Positions 36,498 through 46,169 of a DNA stretch of 64,000 bases are shown here, in pieces (the stretch's first letter is position 1; every line of letters begins with the position of its first letter). The DNA is taken from positions 62,001 through 126,000 of the forward strand of contig NZ_MAST01000012.1 of the NCBI RefSeq assembly GCF_001758225.1. The letters run 5' to 3'. The position numbers and the translations under genes are program-made. Under the pieces are notes generated by a model. That model ran no database searches, had not been told where the DNA came from, and saw only the letters and a program-made list of their open reading frames with translations. The DNA comes from Humibacillus sp. DSM 29435. GTDB taxonomy: Bacteria; Actinomycetota; Actinomycetes; Actinomycetales; Dermatophilaceae.

Positions 36498-36797
36498 CTA
36501 CGTCGGGGCTTGCGTCGAGGCTTGCGTCGAGGCTTGCGTCGAGGCTCGCGTCGCTGCCGCCGCCCCTGCTGACGCTCCCGGGGCCGCTCGGTCGTCGGCG
36601 CCGAGGCGTCTGGCGGGCGGCACGTCCATGTCGTCACACAGGGCGATCCAGACGTCGCGCGGTCGGTCGCCGTCGTCGAGAGCCTGCGCGGCGCTGCGGT
36701 TTCCCAGGGCCCCGAGCACATGGTCGCGGGCCAGCGAGCCGGCGTAGGCAGAACCGAACTCGTCGTTCATGAGCATCCAGAAGTGGCTGAGTCGCAC
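36498..36797 (-). CDS. DUF3046 protein with repeat-derived tail
   Basis: 99 residues. The first 65 match DUF3046, a short actinobacterial family of unknown function that sits next to recA: MRLSHFWMLMNDEFGSAYAG followed by an ARDHVLGALG segment. The final 35 residues (Ala/Ser/Thr-rich, ending in repeated TQAS) come from a 12-bp tandem repeat, so the C-terminus looks recently extended. Start is a GTG. It lies six bases upstream of the macro-domain gene and is divergent from the DUF3352 gene across 162 bases. Confidence 0.85.
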   Translation of the reverse strand: MRLSHFWMLMNDEFGSAYAGSLARDHVLGALGNRSAAQALDDGDRPRDVWIALCDDMDVPPARRLGADDRAAPGASAGAAAATRASTQASTQASTQAPT

Positions 36798-36959
36798 CAG
36801 AACAGTGTGCCACCGCGGGAACCGCCGGGCCCCGGGTCGCCGTCGAACGGCTGCCCGGAACGCCAGAGAACATCGTTGTGGGCAGGTACCATCTCAGTTC
36901 GGCAGACCCTGCGAAACACCAGGGCCCGCCCGCATTCGTCACTGCCAGGGGGAACACCG

Positions 36960-38666
36960 ATGACCGACTCGACCGACTCAACCACGCCACCCACACCGGA
37001 TCACACGCCGGATCACACACCGGGCCATCCGACCGACAGCAGCACGACCCGGTCGATCCCGACCCACCAGACCCAGGCCATGCCGAGCGGCTACCAGTAC
37101 CCGCAGACGCCACCGCCCGCCACCGGCACCCCCGAGGCGATCGTTGCCTCCTCCGCTGTCGGGGTCGCGCTCGCCGACGAGGCGCCCGCGAAGGTCTCGG
37201 GCCGCAGGGGCGGCAAGCGCGCCGGGCTGCTCGTCGGTGGCCTCGCCGTCGCGCTCGTGCTGGGCGGGGGCGCGGTCTTCGCAGCGCAGAAGCTAAGTGG
37301 TGGCGGCGCCCAGCCCGCCGACGTGCTCCCCGGCGACGCCTACCTGTACTTCCGCCTCGACGTCGACCCGTCGGCCGGCCAGAAGATCTCTGCGGTGCGT
37401 TTTCTCGACAAGCTTCCGCAGGTCAAGGACAACCTCGGCTCGGGCGACCCGCGACAGAAGCTGTGGGACCTCGTCGTCAAGGACGACACGAAGAACTGCA
37501 TCTCCAAGCTCACCTACGACCGTGACATCGCTCCTTGGCTCGGCGACCGGGTCGGGGTGGCGCTCCGGCCGGGTGGCACATCCGATGACCCCAACCTCGC
37601 GCTGGCTGTGCAGGTCAAGGACGAGGGCAAGGCCCAGGACGTGCTGGGCCGGATGTTCGCGTGCAGCGGCTCCGACCAGACCGACGTACGCATGAAGGAC
37701 GGCTACGCCATCATCACCCCCAAGGGCAAGGGTGACGCGACCATCAACGCCGTCAACGCGGGCACCCTGGCCGCCAACGCCAACTTCTCGGGAGACATGA
37801 GCGCTCTCGGCGAACAGGGCGTCATGTCGATGTGGTTCGACGCCGGCGCCGGCATCCCCGAGGTGCAGAAACTGAGCAAGCAGGCCGCCGGCCTCTCGAC
37901 CGCGGGCGCCGACGTGAAGGGTCGGGTGGCGGCCGCGGTGCGGTTCGACCCAGGCTACGTCGAGCTCGCCGGGGTCAGCCGGGGCTTCAAGCAGGCGGCG
38001 GGAATCAGTGCGATTAAGGGCGACGGCACCCAGCTGGCCAACCTTCCCGACGACACCGTGGCTGCCCTGCACCTGGCCGGTACCGACCAGGTCGTCGACC
38101 AGGCCTGGCCTGCGCTGAAGAAGCAGATCGACTCGGCCGCGTCGGGTTCCGGGCAGGGCGACGTGATCGGCCAGCTCGAGAGCCAGCTCGACGTCAAGCT
38201 GCCCGACGACCTCAAGGTGCTCCTCGGCAAGTCGATGACCATCGCGCTTCCCGACCAGCAGTTCGGTCAGGATGAGCCCGTCGTCGGCGCCAAGATCGTC
38301 TCGAGTGACGCCGCGCGGGCCGACCAGCTCGTCGGCAAGGTTGAGGATGCCGTGGACGCGTCCGGCTTCCTGACCCGCAAGGTCGACGGCGACCGGCTCG
38401 TGCTGGCCACGACGCCCGACTACCTGTCGAAGCTGGAGAGCGGCGGCAAGCTCGGTGACTCGGATGCCTTCAAGGCTGCGGTCAGCGACCCGAGCAGCTC
38501 GGTCTTCTCGATGTACGTCAACCTCGACAAGCTCGAGAAGCAGTACATCGCCGACGTTCCGGCCGACGCCAGGCCGGCAGTCGAGGCACTGCGCGCCGTG
38601 GGCCTCAGCACCTCGGTGACCGGAGCGGGCGAGGGCTCCTTCTCCTTCCGGGTGGTCGGCAACTGA
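36960..38666 (+). CDS. DUF3352 membrane-anchored protein
   Basis: 568 residues. A Thr/Pro-rich cytoplasmic N-terminus (1-80) is followed by a single transmembrane helix (about 88-109) and a large extracytoplasmic domain of the DUF3352 family, whose start LPGDAYLYFRLDVDPSAGQK is typical. Function is unknown in all members I can recall. The ATG at 36960 follows AGGGGGA by seven bases, a strong ribosome site. A good terminator hairpin lies 49 bases after the stop. No operon partner. Confidence 0.85.
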   Translation: MTDSTDSTTPPTPDHTPDHTPGHPTDSSTTRSIPTHQTQAMPSGYQYPQTPPPATGTPEAIVASSAVGVALADEAPAKVSGRRGGKRAGLLVGGLAVALVLGGGAVFAAQKLSGGGAQPADVLPGDAYLYFRLDVDPSAGQKISAVRFLDKLPQVKDNLGSGDPRQKLWDLVVKDDTKNCISKLTYDRDIAPWLGDRVGVALRPGGTSDDPNLALAVQVKDEGKAQDVLGRMFACSGSDQTDVRMKDGYAIITPKGKGDATINAVNAGTLAANANFSGDMSALGEQGVMSMWFDAGAGIPEVQKLSKQAAGLSTAGADVKGRVAAAVRFDPGYVELAGVSRGFKQAAGISAIKGDGTQLANLPDDTVAALHLAGTDQVVDQAWPALKKQIDSAASGSGQGDVIGQLESQLDVKLPDDLKVLLGKSMTIALPDQQFGQDEPVVGAKIVSSDAARADQLVGKVEDAVDASGFLTRKVDGDRLVLATTPDYLSKLESGGKLGDSDAFKAAVSDPSSSVFSMYVNLDKLEKQYIADVPADARPAVEALRAVGLSTSVTGAGEGSFSFRVVGN

Positions 38667-38714
38667 GACCGCGCGCACTGGCTGCCAGGTCTGTGGGCGC
38701 CGCTCGGGGCGTCT

Positions 38715-38752
38715 GACGAGCAGGGCCCCGCTTCGGCGGGGCTCTGTTCGTC
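38715..38752. terminator. Hairpin between convergent DUF3352 and epimerase genes
   Basis: Arms 38715-38731 and 38736-38752 pair at all 17 positions (two G-T wobbles) around a TTCG tetraloop, with CCCCGC/GCGGGG at the base of the loop. TTCG-capped GC hairpins are typical strong terminators; no T-tract follows. Confidence 0.8.
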
Positions 38753-38779
38753 ATTCGTGGTCGCGGGAGGCCGGCCGTC

Positions 38780-39895
38780 TCAGTCTCGACGCCAGCCGGA
38801 GATGCCCAGGCCGGGCCCGGCCGGTAGTCGAATCTCGTTACCCGAGTAGGCGATCCCACCGACGACAGGCGATCTCGTCGACCACCAGGCGGCATCGAGG
38901 TCGCTCACCTCGCTGGTCGGTTCGGCCGCCACCAGCGAGGCAGCGGCCCCCAACCCGATGTGGCTCTCCATCATCGAGCCGACGATCGTGCCCAGGCCCA
39001 CCTCGCGGGCTCGGCGCAACATGGCCCGGCCGACCGTGAGCGATCCGCACTTGGCCAGCTTGACGTTCACGAGGTCGGCGGCCTGGAGGCGGATGATCCG
39101 CTCGAGGTCGAACGGTCCGTAGCACGACTCGTCAGCCATGATCGGCAGCCGTACCCGTGAACGCACCCAGGCGAGGCCCTCGACGTCTTCAGCCACGAGC
39201 GGCTGCTCGACGAACGCCACGGCCAGGTCGGCCTCGTCAAGGGCCCGGATGACCGCGACGGCCTCGTCGCGGCTCCAGCCCTGGTTGGCGTCGAGGCGGA
39301 TGCCGACGCGGTCACCGACCGCCGCCCGCACCGCGGCCACTCGCGCCACGTCGGTCGCCGCGTCGGTGCCGACCTTCATCTTCACCGTCGTGAACCCCTC
39401 GGCGACCCGCGTGCGGGCCGTCTCGGCGAGCTGTTCGGCGGCGCCCGCCGAGAGGGTGACGTCGGTGGTCAGCCCCGACGGGAGGCCGACCGCGGCACCG
39501 GCTGCCGAGCCACTCAACAGGGCGGCCAAGGTGATGCCCTCCGCCTGCGCGAGCAGATCGTGCAGGGCGGCGTCGACCGCTGCCTTGGCACCGAAGTTGC
39601 GAGCCACCGACCGCTGGGCCAGCCCGGCGGCCACCGCCAGAGCCTCCCGGTCACCGAGGTCGTGGCCGACGAGCACCGGCGCGAGCATCGTCTCGATGCA
39701 GGCGGTCGCACCGGCCAGCGACTCGCCCGTGACCTGCCACACCTGAGGAGCCTCACCCCATCCGGTGCGCCCGTCGGTGTCGGTGATCGTCACGACAACG
39801 GTGTCGGTGGTCTGGGTGCGTCGCAGCGCGGTGACGAACGGGGTGTGCAGGGCCACCGAGGTCGACGTGGCCGACACCGACGCGATGCGTGTCAT
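38780..39895 (-). CDS. Dipeptide epimerase (enolase superfamily)
   Basis: 371 residues of the muconate lactonising subgroup. The catalytic lysine is in TTVKMKVG (KxK), metal ligands lie in RLDANQGW, FVEQPL and MADESC, and the second lysine in VNVKLAKCG. This pattern fits L-Ala-D/L-Glu epimerases that recycle murein peptides; N-acylamino acid racemase or O-succinylbenzoate synthase are alternatives, but no menaquinone gene is nearby. Its ATG overlaps the stop of the beta-lactamase-like gene by four bases (ATGA), and that partner also suggests wall-peptide metabolism. Confidence 0.8.
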   Translation of the reverse strand: MTRIASVSATSTSVALHTPFVTALRRTQTTDTVVVTITDTDGRTGWGEAPQVWQVTGESLAGATACIETMLAPVLVGHDLGDREALAVAAGLAQRSVARNFGAKAAVDAALHDLLAQAEGITLAALLSGSAAGAAVGLPSGLTTDVTLSAGAAEQLAETARTRVAEGFTTVKMKVGTDAATDVARVAAVRAAVGDRVGIRLDANQGWSRDEAVAVIRALDEADLAVAFVEQPLVAEDVEGLAWVRSRVRLPIMADESCYGPFDLERIIRLQAADLVNVKLAKCGSLTVGRAMLRRAREVGLGTIVGSMMESHIGLGAAASLVAAEPTSEVSDLDAAWWSTRSPVVGGIAYSGNEIRLPAGPGLGISGWRRD

Positions 39896-40812
39896 CGGCC
39901 CTGCGTCGGACGCCCCGGGGCCAGGCCAGCGGTAGCAGCGGTAGCAGCGGTTTCGGCGGCGTCGGCGTGGTCGGCCGCCCACACGTCTGACGCGATCGAC
40001 GCCACGAGGGGAGCCGCCTCTGTCTCGTCGCGGTCGACGGTCGTGCAGATGACCAGGACGAACGCGGGCAGGCCGGGCGGCCAGGCCAGCGCGGCGTCGT
40101 GCGAGACCCCGGGAACCCAACCCGACTTGCTCGCCGTCGGGATGCCGGCTGGCAGCCCGGCGGGGATCTGGTCGAGGTGCAGCTGGCGACGAAGCATCGC
40201 CTCGACCGGGCCGCACACGGCCTCGCCCCCGAGGGCCGGCTCTCGTCGACCGACAGCGGCCATGAGCAGCCCGAGGTCGGCGGCCGTCACGGTGTTGCTG
40301 ATGCCCCGCTCACGCGCCACGGCATCCTCGATGCCGCGGCCCACGACCGTGGTCGCTGAGCAGCCGGCATCGGCGAGCACCTGGGCGACGGCCTCGCGCC
40401 CGACCAGGTCGAGCAGCAGGTTGGTGGCCAGGTTGCCCGAGTGCGTGATGGCGTGTTCGGCCAGCTGCGCCGCAGCCACCGACCCACCGATGACTGCCCA
40501 CGTGTCGGGGTCCTGGTCGTCGGTCGGGTCGAGGGAGAACACTGAACCGTCGGCGGCCGAGTGGAACGTGTTGTGCACGGCCACTGGCTGCTCGGGGTGG
40601 AGCCGCCCGCTCACGACCAGGCGTTGGAAGGCCAGCACGAGCGGTAGCTTCATCGTCGAGGCCGCGTAGTGACCGGTGTGGGCGTGGCTCGTGTACCGAG
40701 CGGTCCCCGACAGGTCGCCGAGCCACACCGAGACGACGGTGTCGTTGCTCTCGGCGCTCACGGCCTCGATGCGCTGCTCGAGCGCGGCGAAGGCCGGCGG
40801 TGCCTGGGTCAT
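39892..40812 (-). CDS. Class A beta-lactamase-like serine hydrolase, no signal peptide
   Basis: 306 residues. The active-site motifs of the penicillin-binding/class A beta-lactamase fold are visible: SxxK in YAASTMKLPLVL, an SxN-like SGN in ITHSGNLATNLLLDL, and KSG in TASKSGWVPGV. The canonical class A Glu166 (ExxLN) is not apparent. There is no signal peptide, so it is probably cytoplasmic and unlikely to be a resistance enzyme; peptidase or esterase action on murein fragments is inferred from the coupled epimerase. The last 30 residues are low-complexity Ala/Thr. Confidence 0.78.
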   Translation of the reverse strand: MTQAPPAFAALEQRIEAVSAESNDTVVSVWLGDLSGTARYTSHAHTGHYAASTMKLPLVLAFQRLVVSGRLHPEQPVAVHNTFHSAADGSVFSLDPTDDQDPDTWAVIGGSVAAAQLAEHAITHSGNLATNLLLDLVGREAVAQVLADAGCSATTVVGRGIEDAVARERGISNTVTAADLGLLMAAVGRREPALGGEAVCGPVEAMLRRQLHLDQIPAGLPAGIPTASKSGWVPGVSHDAALAWPPGLPAFVLVICTTVDRDETEAAPLVASIASDVWAADHADAAETAATAATAGLAPGRPTQGR

Positions 40813-40822
40813 GAGGGGCGGC

Positions 40823-41116
40823 TCAGGCGGCTGAGGCGACCGCAGGTGCCACGGGCAGCGGCACCGGCTGCACGAGGCCCTCGGACTCTGCCATTCGCGC
40901 CGACACGTCGATCAGCACCGTCGAGAGCGGCAGCTCGAGCGCGCCGCAGATGGAGGACAGCAGCTCGGACGAGGCCTCCTTCTCGCCTCGCTCGACCTCG
41001 CTGAGATAGCCCAGCGACACCGAGGCAGTGGCTGACACCTCGCGCAGGGTGCGGCCCTGGGAGCGGCGGCGCTCGCGAAGGACATCGCCGATCTCACGTC
41101 GTAGCAGCGTGGTCAT
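40823..41116 (-). CDS. clgR: ClgR-like XRE regulator of protease genes
   Basis: 97 residues with one XRE helix-turn-helix: [20 protein letters not shown] then [20 protein letters not shown], which matches ClgR, the actinobacterial activator of clpP/clpC genes. Gene order supports this: clgR follows cinA and pgsA as in mycobacteria. The ATG at 41116 has GGAGGAAG immediately upstream. The gene overlaps the end of cinA by 23 bases. ClgR is itself a Clp substrate through its C-terminal alanines; this protein also ends in Val-Ala-Ser-Ala-Ala, consistent with such a degron. Confidence 0.87.
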   Translation of the reverse strand: MTTLLRREIGDVLRERRRSQGRTLREVSATASVSLGYLSEVERGEKEASSELLSSICGALELPLSTVLIDVSARMAESEGLVQPVPLPVAPAVASAA

Positions 41117-41732
41117 GGCTTCCTCCCTCGGTTCGTTCATCGCCTGCTGGTTCTGCGGGCGGCCCAAGATCGTCGGGCCGCACATCGAACAGGTCCACCG
41201 TACCCCCACGCTCACCTGACGGCGCAGCGGATTGCTCAGGCACACCCAGCCGTTGGGCCGCCAGGCGCAGCACCGCGTTCACGGTTTCGCGTCGCACGTC
41301 GGCCCGTGAACCGTTCAACCACAGTTCGCGCACCGCTGTTCCCGACGGGCCCGCGACGGCCACGTACACCGTGCCGGCCGGCTTTCCCTCGGCCGGCCCG
41401 GGCCCTGCGACACCGGTCGTGCTCAGGCCCCACGTGGCCCCGAGACGTGTGCGGGCACCGTCGGCCAGGGTGAGCGCCACGTCGGGGTGCACGGTGCCGA
41501 CCCGCTCGATGAGCGCGGCGGGCACCCCCAGCAGACTGACCTTGAGGTCGGCAGCGTAGGCCACCACGCCGCCGCGCAGCACGGCCGACGCACCGGGCAC
41601 GTCAGCGAGGGCAGACGCCACGAGACCGCCGGTCAGGGACTCGGCGACGGCCACCGTCTCACCCACGTCGGTGAGGTGGCGCACGAGGTCGGATGCCGTG
41701 GCGCTGGCGTCCCTGCCCTTACCGCAGCTCAC
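41094..41732 (-). CDS. CinA C-terminal family protein (NMN amidase-like)
   Basis: 212 residues consisting of the CinA C-terminal domain only: [20 protein letters not shown], the Gly-rich [12 protein letters not shown] and the signature [20 protein letters not shown]. Such stand-alone domains deamidate nicotinamide mononucleotide. The damage-response history of cinA next to recA fits the neighbourhood. The end is a Gly/Asp-rich tail with an HDHAATT terminus that overlaps clgR by 23 bases. The GTG start leaves a 15-residue lead-in; nearer GTG codons exist, so the exact N-terminus is uncertain. Confidence 0.9.
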   Translation of the reverse strand: MSCGKGRDASATASDLVRHLTDVGETVAVAESLTGGLVASALADVPGASAVLRGGVVAYAADLKVSLLGVPAALIERVGTVHPDVALTLADGARTRLGATWGLSTTGVAGPGPAEGKPAGTVYVAVAGPSGTAVRELWLNGSRADVRRETVNAVLRLAAQRLGVPEQSAAPSGERGGTVDLFDVRPDDLGPPAEPAGDERTEGGSHDHAATT

Positions 41733-41746
41733 GCGTCACACGCATT

Positions 41747-42391
41747 TCACTCGCGCTTCGCCGCAGCCCGCCGGGCCCGACGAGCCCGGGTGCGCGCGCT
41801 CGTCTCACGCAGGGTGACGGCCTTGAAGACGTAGTCGACCCCGCTGACGACCGTGACCACCAGAGCCACTGCGAGGATGCCGTAGGCCCCCCACCTCCAC
41901 ACCTCGGCCAGCGGAAGAACGCTGAGGGGAAAGGTCAGCAACCCCAGCGAGAAGGTCTGGAGCATCGTCTTCAGCTTGCCGCCGCGGCCGGCGGGCATGA
42001 CCCCGTGCCGGATGACGATGAAGCGCATCAGCGTGATGCCGAACTCGCGCAGGAGGATCACGACGGTCACCCACCACCAGATGTCGCCCAGCAGCGACAA
42101 CCCGATGAAGGCCATGCCGGTCAGCGCCTTGTCGGCGATCGGGTCGGCCACCTTGCCGAAGTTCGTGACCTGACCGCGGCTTCGGGCCAGCTTGCCGTCG
42201 AGGCCGTCGGTGAGGGCGGCGACGGCGAACACGGCCCAGGCCCAGAACCGCCACCAGGGCTGGGCGCCGCTGTCGTGCAGCAGCAGCACCCCGTAGACGG
42301 GCACGAGGAGGATGCGCAGCACGGTGAGCGCGTTGGGAACGTTCCAGTCGGTGGGCCGGGGCGCGGGGCCTTCCCCAACGTGCGGGCTCAA
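41747..42391 (-). CDS. pgsA: CDP-diacylglycerol--glycerol-3-phosphate 3-phosphatidyltransferase
   Basis: 214-residue membrane enzyme making phosphatidylglycerol phosphate. The CDP-alcohol phosphotransferase motif is complete: DGLDGKLAR, then [10 protein letters not shown] with the conserved aspartates. Four to five hydrophobic segments are visible. The start is a TTG overlapping the rimO stop (TTGA), so translation is coupled; the family N-terminus [15 protein letters not shown] begins about residue 17. The C-terminus is strongly basic. It is the PgsA copy next to ftsK/clgR in actinobacteria and another family member cannot be excluded. Confidence 0.9.
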   Translation of the reverse strand: MSPHVGEGPAPRPTDWNVPNALTVLRILLVPVYGVLLLHDSGAQPWWRFWAWAVFAVAALTDGLDGKLARSRGQVTNFGKVADPIADKALTGMAFIGLSLLGDIWWWVTVVILLREFGITLMRFIVIRHGVMPAGRGGKLKTMLQTFSLGLLTFPLSVLPLAEVWRWGAYGILAVALVVTVVSGVDYVFKAVTLRETSARTRARRARRAAAKRE

Positions 42392-43938
42392 GTCGGCTCC
42401 GCCACGAGCGCAGCACCACCAGCGGCAGGGACCAGCTCGGCCACGAGGTCGATTCCCTCGCTGTCGACGACCACTGCGCGGAGCAGGTCGCCCACCTCAG
42501 GAACCGGAGCGCCGTCGGGGAGCACGACGGCGGTGGTGCCGTCGACGTCGGGCCCCTGGAAGGCCGCACGGCCCGTGACCCGACCGGTCAGCTCGTACTC
42601 GTCGACCTCTTCGACGAGCACCTCGACGTGTTCACCGACGCGCTCTTCGGCGCGTTGGGCCATCAGCTCCTCGACGAGGCGCGTGATGCGGTCGAGACGG
42701 TCGGCGATGACCTCCGGCGCCAGCTTGGCCGCCAAGGACTCGGCCTCGGTGCCGTCCTCGTCGGAGTAGCCGAACACGCCGACGACATCGAGCCTGGCGT
42801 CGACGAGGAAGGCCTCGAGCTCGTCGACATCCGCCTCCGTCTCGCCGGGAAAGCCGACGATGACGTTGCAGCGGATGCCGGCCGTCGGGGCATCCGCGCG
42901 CACCTTGGCGAGCAGCTCGAGGAAGGCCTCACGAGAACCGAACCGGCGCATCGAGCGAAGCAGGGGCTCGGACGCGTGCTGGAAGGAGATGTCGTAGTAG
43001 GGCACCACGCCCGGGGTGTCGGCCATCGCGCGAAGCAGCCCGGGCCGGATCTCGGCAGGCTGCAGGTAGGAGACCCGCACCCGCTCGATGCCCTCGATGG
43101 CGGTCAGCTCGGGCAGCAGCTTCTCGAGCAGGCCGAGGTCGCCGAGATCCTTGCCGTAGGAGGTCGAGTTCTCGGACACGAGGAAGAGCTCTTTCACGCC
43201 GCGCTCCGCGAGCCAGCGGCCCTCGGTGATGACGTCGGCCGGGCGCCGCGACACGAAGGCGCCGCGGAACATGGGGATGGCGCAGAACGAGCAGCGTCGG
43301 TCGCAGCCGGAGGCGATCTTGAGCGGCGCCCACGGCCGGCCGTCGAGGCGGGCCCGGATGACGCGAGGCCCGGTGGCCGGCACCGACAGGCCACCGTCGA
43401 CGGCATCCGCGAGCCCCGGCGCATCGGCCGCATCGGCCGCATCGGCCGCATCGGCAGGGTCACCATGACCCGGAGTGGCGACGTGCGCCGCCTGCTCGGG
43501 GCGGGCCGCCGGGGTGAGCGGGAGCAGTCGGCGACGGTCGCCCGGGGTGTGACTGGCGATGTGGCCGCCGTCGAGGATGGTCTGCAGGTGGTTGCTCATG
43601 TCGCGGTAGGAGTCGAAGCCGAGCACGGCGTCGGCCTCGGGCAGCTGGTCGGCGAGCTGCTCGCCGTAGCGCTCGGCCAGGCAGCCGACGGCCACCACCT
43701 TCTGGGTGCGCCCACCCTCACGCTTGAGATCGGAGGCCTCGAGCAGGGCGTCGATGGAGTCCTTCTTGGCCTGCTCGACGAAGCCGCAGGTGTTGACGAC
43801 CGCGACATCGGCCTCGGAGGCGTCGTCGACCAGACGCCACCCCCCGGCCAGGAGTCGACCGGCGAGCTCCTCCGAATCGACCTCGTTACGGGTACATCCG
43901 AGCGTCACGAGCGCGACGCTCTTGTCCGGCGGGGTCAT
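42388..43938 (-). CDS. rimO: Ribosomal protein S12 methylthiotransferase RimO
   Basis: 516 residues. The MTTase domain has three cysteines in [24 protein letters not shown] and VGCLAERYG, and the radical SAM cluster is in [12 protein letters not shown]; a TRAM domain closes the protein. It adds methylthio to an Asp of S12. Between the two domains (about residues 160-175) lies an AAD tandem repeat from a 9-bp repeat, so the linker is longer than usual. The protein ends in overlap with pgsA. RimO is related to MiaB, but [10 protein letters not shown] distinguishes it. Confidence 0.94.
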   Translation of the reverse strand: MTPPDKSVALVTLGCTRNEVDSEELAGRLLAGGWRLVDDASEADVAVVNTCGFVEQAKKDSIDALLEASDLKREGGRTQKVVAVGCLAERYGEQLADQLPEADAVLGFDSYRDMSNHLQTILDGGHIASHTPGDRRRLLPLTPAARPEQAAHVATPGHGDPADAADAADAADAPGLADAVDGGLSVPATGPRVIRARLDGRPWAPLKIASGCDRRCSFCAIPMFRGAFVSRRPADVITEGRWLAERGVKELFLVSENSTSYGKDLGDLGLLEKLLPELTAIEGIERVRVSYLQPAEIRPGLLRAMADTPGVVPYYDISFQHASEPLLRSMRRFGSREAFLELLAKVRADAPTAGIRCNVIVGFPGETEADVDELEAFLVDARLDVVGVFGYSDEDGTEAESLAAKLAPEVIADRLDRITRLVEELMAQRAEERVGEHVEVLVEEVDEYELTGRVTGRAAFQGPDVDGTTAVVLPDGAPVPEVGDLLRAVVVDSEGIDLVAELVPAAGGAALVAEPT

Positions 43939-43966
43939 GCGCCCACTCTAGATGGCGCGGTGTTCA

Positions 43967-45193
<1,227 letters not shown>

Positions 45194-45222
45194 TCGACCG
45201 ACCAGCGGGAAGTAGCCGGCGG

Positions 45223-45981
45223 CTAGCCGTTGTTGCGGAAGCGGGCGATGGTGAGGCCGACCAGGCGGGCCACGACGAGAGCGACGTAGAGCATGCCGAA
45301 GATCTGCTGGAGCAGCATGAACGAGCGCGCGTGGGGCGTGATCGCGTAGACGTCGGACAGCCCGGTGCCCGTCATGTTGGCGATCGAGAGGTAGAGCAGC
45401 TCGAACCAGCTGCGGTCGCCGAGAGCACTGACGCCCTTGACCGTGGTGATGATGAACGAGTCGGGGAACAGATGCTGCACGGCCAGGTAGAGATAGGCGA
45501 ACCCCCAGGCCACCACCGTGAAGGTCGCTCCGGTGGCGTAGAGCTCGTCTCGGGTGACCCAGTTGTCGGCGAACATGTATCGGATCAGCCCGTAGGCGGT
45601 GTAGAAGTAGAACAGCGCGTGCAGCACCGATGAGACGAAGATGAGCGTGGGATCGGGGTAGAAGGCCTCCAGCACCGTGAGCACGACGACGGGCAGGCCC
45701 AACCCGATGGCCACCCAGGTCAGAGCCGGGGTCGCGCGCGCCGCACGGACCGCGAGAAAGAGCACGAGCAGCCCGAAGATGCCGAACAGGGCCCGCGCGT
45801 AGGGGCGGTACTCGCCGGGTGTCGAGGTGTCGAAGTACGGGTAGACGAGGATGCCGAGCAGCTGAACGAAGAGCAGCATCGCGCTGGGCGTCTCGGCGAT
45901 GCCACGGCGGACGCGGTCGAAACGGCTGGGTGGGCCCGACCTTCGTGGTGACGACGGCCACAGCTCGAGGGAAGCACTCAC
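45223..45981 (-). CDS. Ion-channel-like membrane protein with unusual pore motif
   Basis: 252 residues with six or seven hydrophobic segments. The C-terminal 75 residues resemble the two-helix potassium-channel module (Ion_trans_2): ELLYLSIANMTGTGLSD between a turn and a final helix ending ALVVARLVGLTIARF. The normal selectivity filter TVGYGD is replaced by TGTGLSD, which keeps Thr and Gly but lacks Tyr, so potassium selectivity is doubtful. Its gene is divergent from kdpFABCDE with 101 bases between, which makes a role in cation balance plausible. Starts at a GTG; no strong ribosome site. Confidence 0.65.
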   Translation of the reverse strand: MSASLELWPSSPRRSGPPSRFDRVRRGIAETPSAMLLFVQLLGILVYPYFDTSTPGEYRPYARALFGIFGLLVLFLAVRAARATPALTWVAIGLGLPVVVLTVLEAFYPDPTLIFVSSVLHALFYFYTAYGLIRYMFADNWVTRDELYATGATFTVVAWGFAYLYLAVQHLFPDSFIITTVKGVSALGDRSWFELLYLSIANMTGTGLSDVYAITPHARSFMLLQQIFGMLYVALVVARLVGLTIARFRNNG

Positions 45982-46003
45982 CTGCGCGACTCTACCGACC
46001 GGC

Positions 46004-46043
46004 GCGTCAAGATCGCGTCAAGAGCCGTCAGCGCGGTGTCAAC
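46004..46043. promoter_or_regulatory. Four phased direct repeats upstream of kdpF
   Basis: CGTCA, CGTCA, CGTCA and TGTCA begin at 46005, 46016, 46026 and 46037, spacings of 11, 10 and 11 bases, i.e. one per helical turn. The first two are extended identically as GCGTCAAG. They lie upstream of a TAGACC -10 box (46071-46076) that ends six bases before the kdpF ATG, an activator-site position. KdpE is the obvious candidate. Confidence 0.65.
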
Positions 46044-46082
46044 GGTCCAGGCAGCCGGCGGGGCGCACCGTAGACCTGTCCC

Positions 46083-46169
46083 ATGACCGAAAACATCGTG
46101 CTGGCCGTAGCCGGCCTGGCCCTCATCGGCTATCTGGTGTACGTGCTGCTGCACGCGGACCGCTTCTGA
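46083..46169 (+). CDS. kdpF: KdpF, small subunit of the K+-transporting ATPase
   Basis: 28 residues: a short polar start (MTENI), one hydrophobic helix and an HADRF end. It matches KdpF, a peptide that stabilises the KdpABC complex in the membrane. The TGA stop overlaps the kdpA ATG (TGATG), confirming the operon. A -10-like TAGACC six bases upstream suggests a leaderless transcript. It is easily missed because of its size. Confidence 0.85.
   Translation: MTENIVLAVAGLALIGYLVYVLLHADRF

Noticed and set aside
38780-39895. MenC (o-succinylbenzoate synthase) for the enolase-superfamily gene
   Set aside because: The motif pattern does not exclude it, but no other menaquinone gene is near and the coupled hydrolase fits peptide metabolism better.
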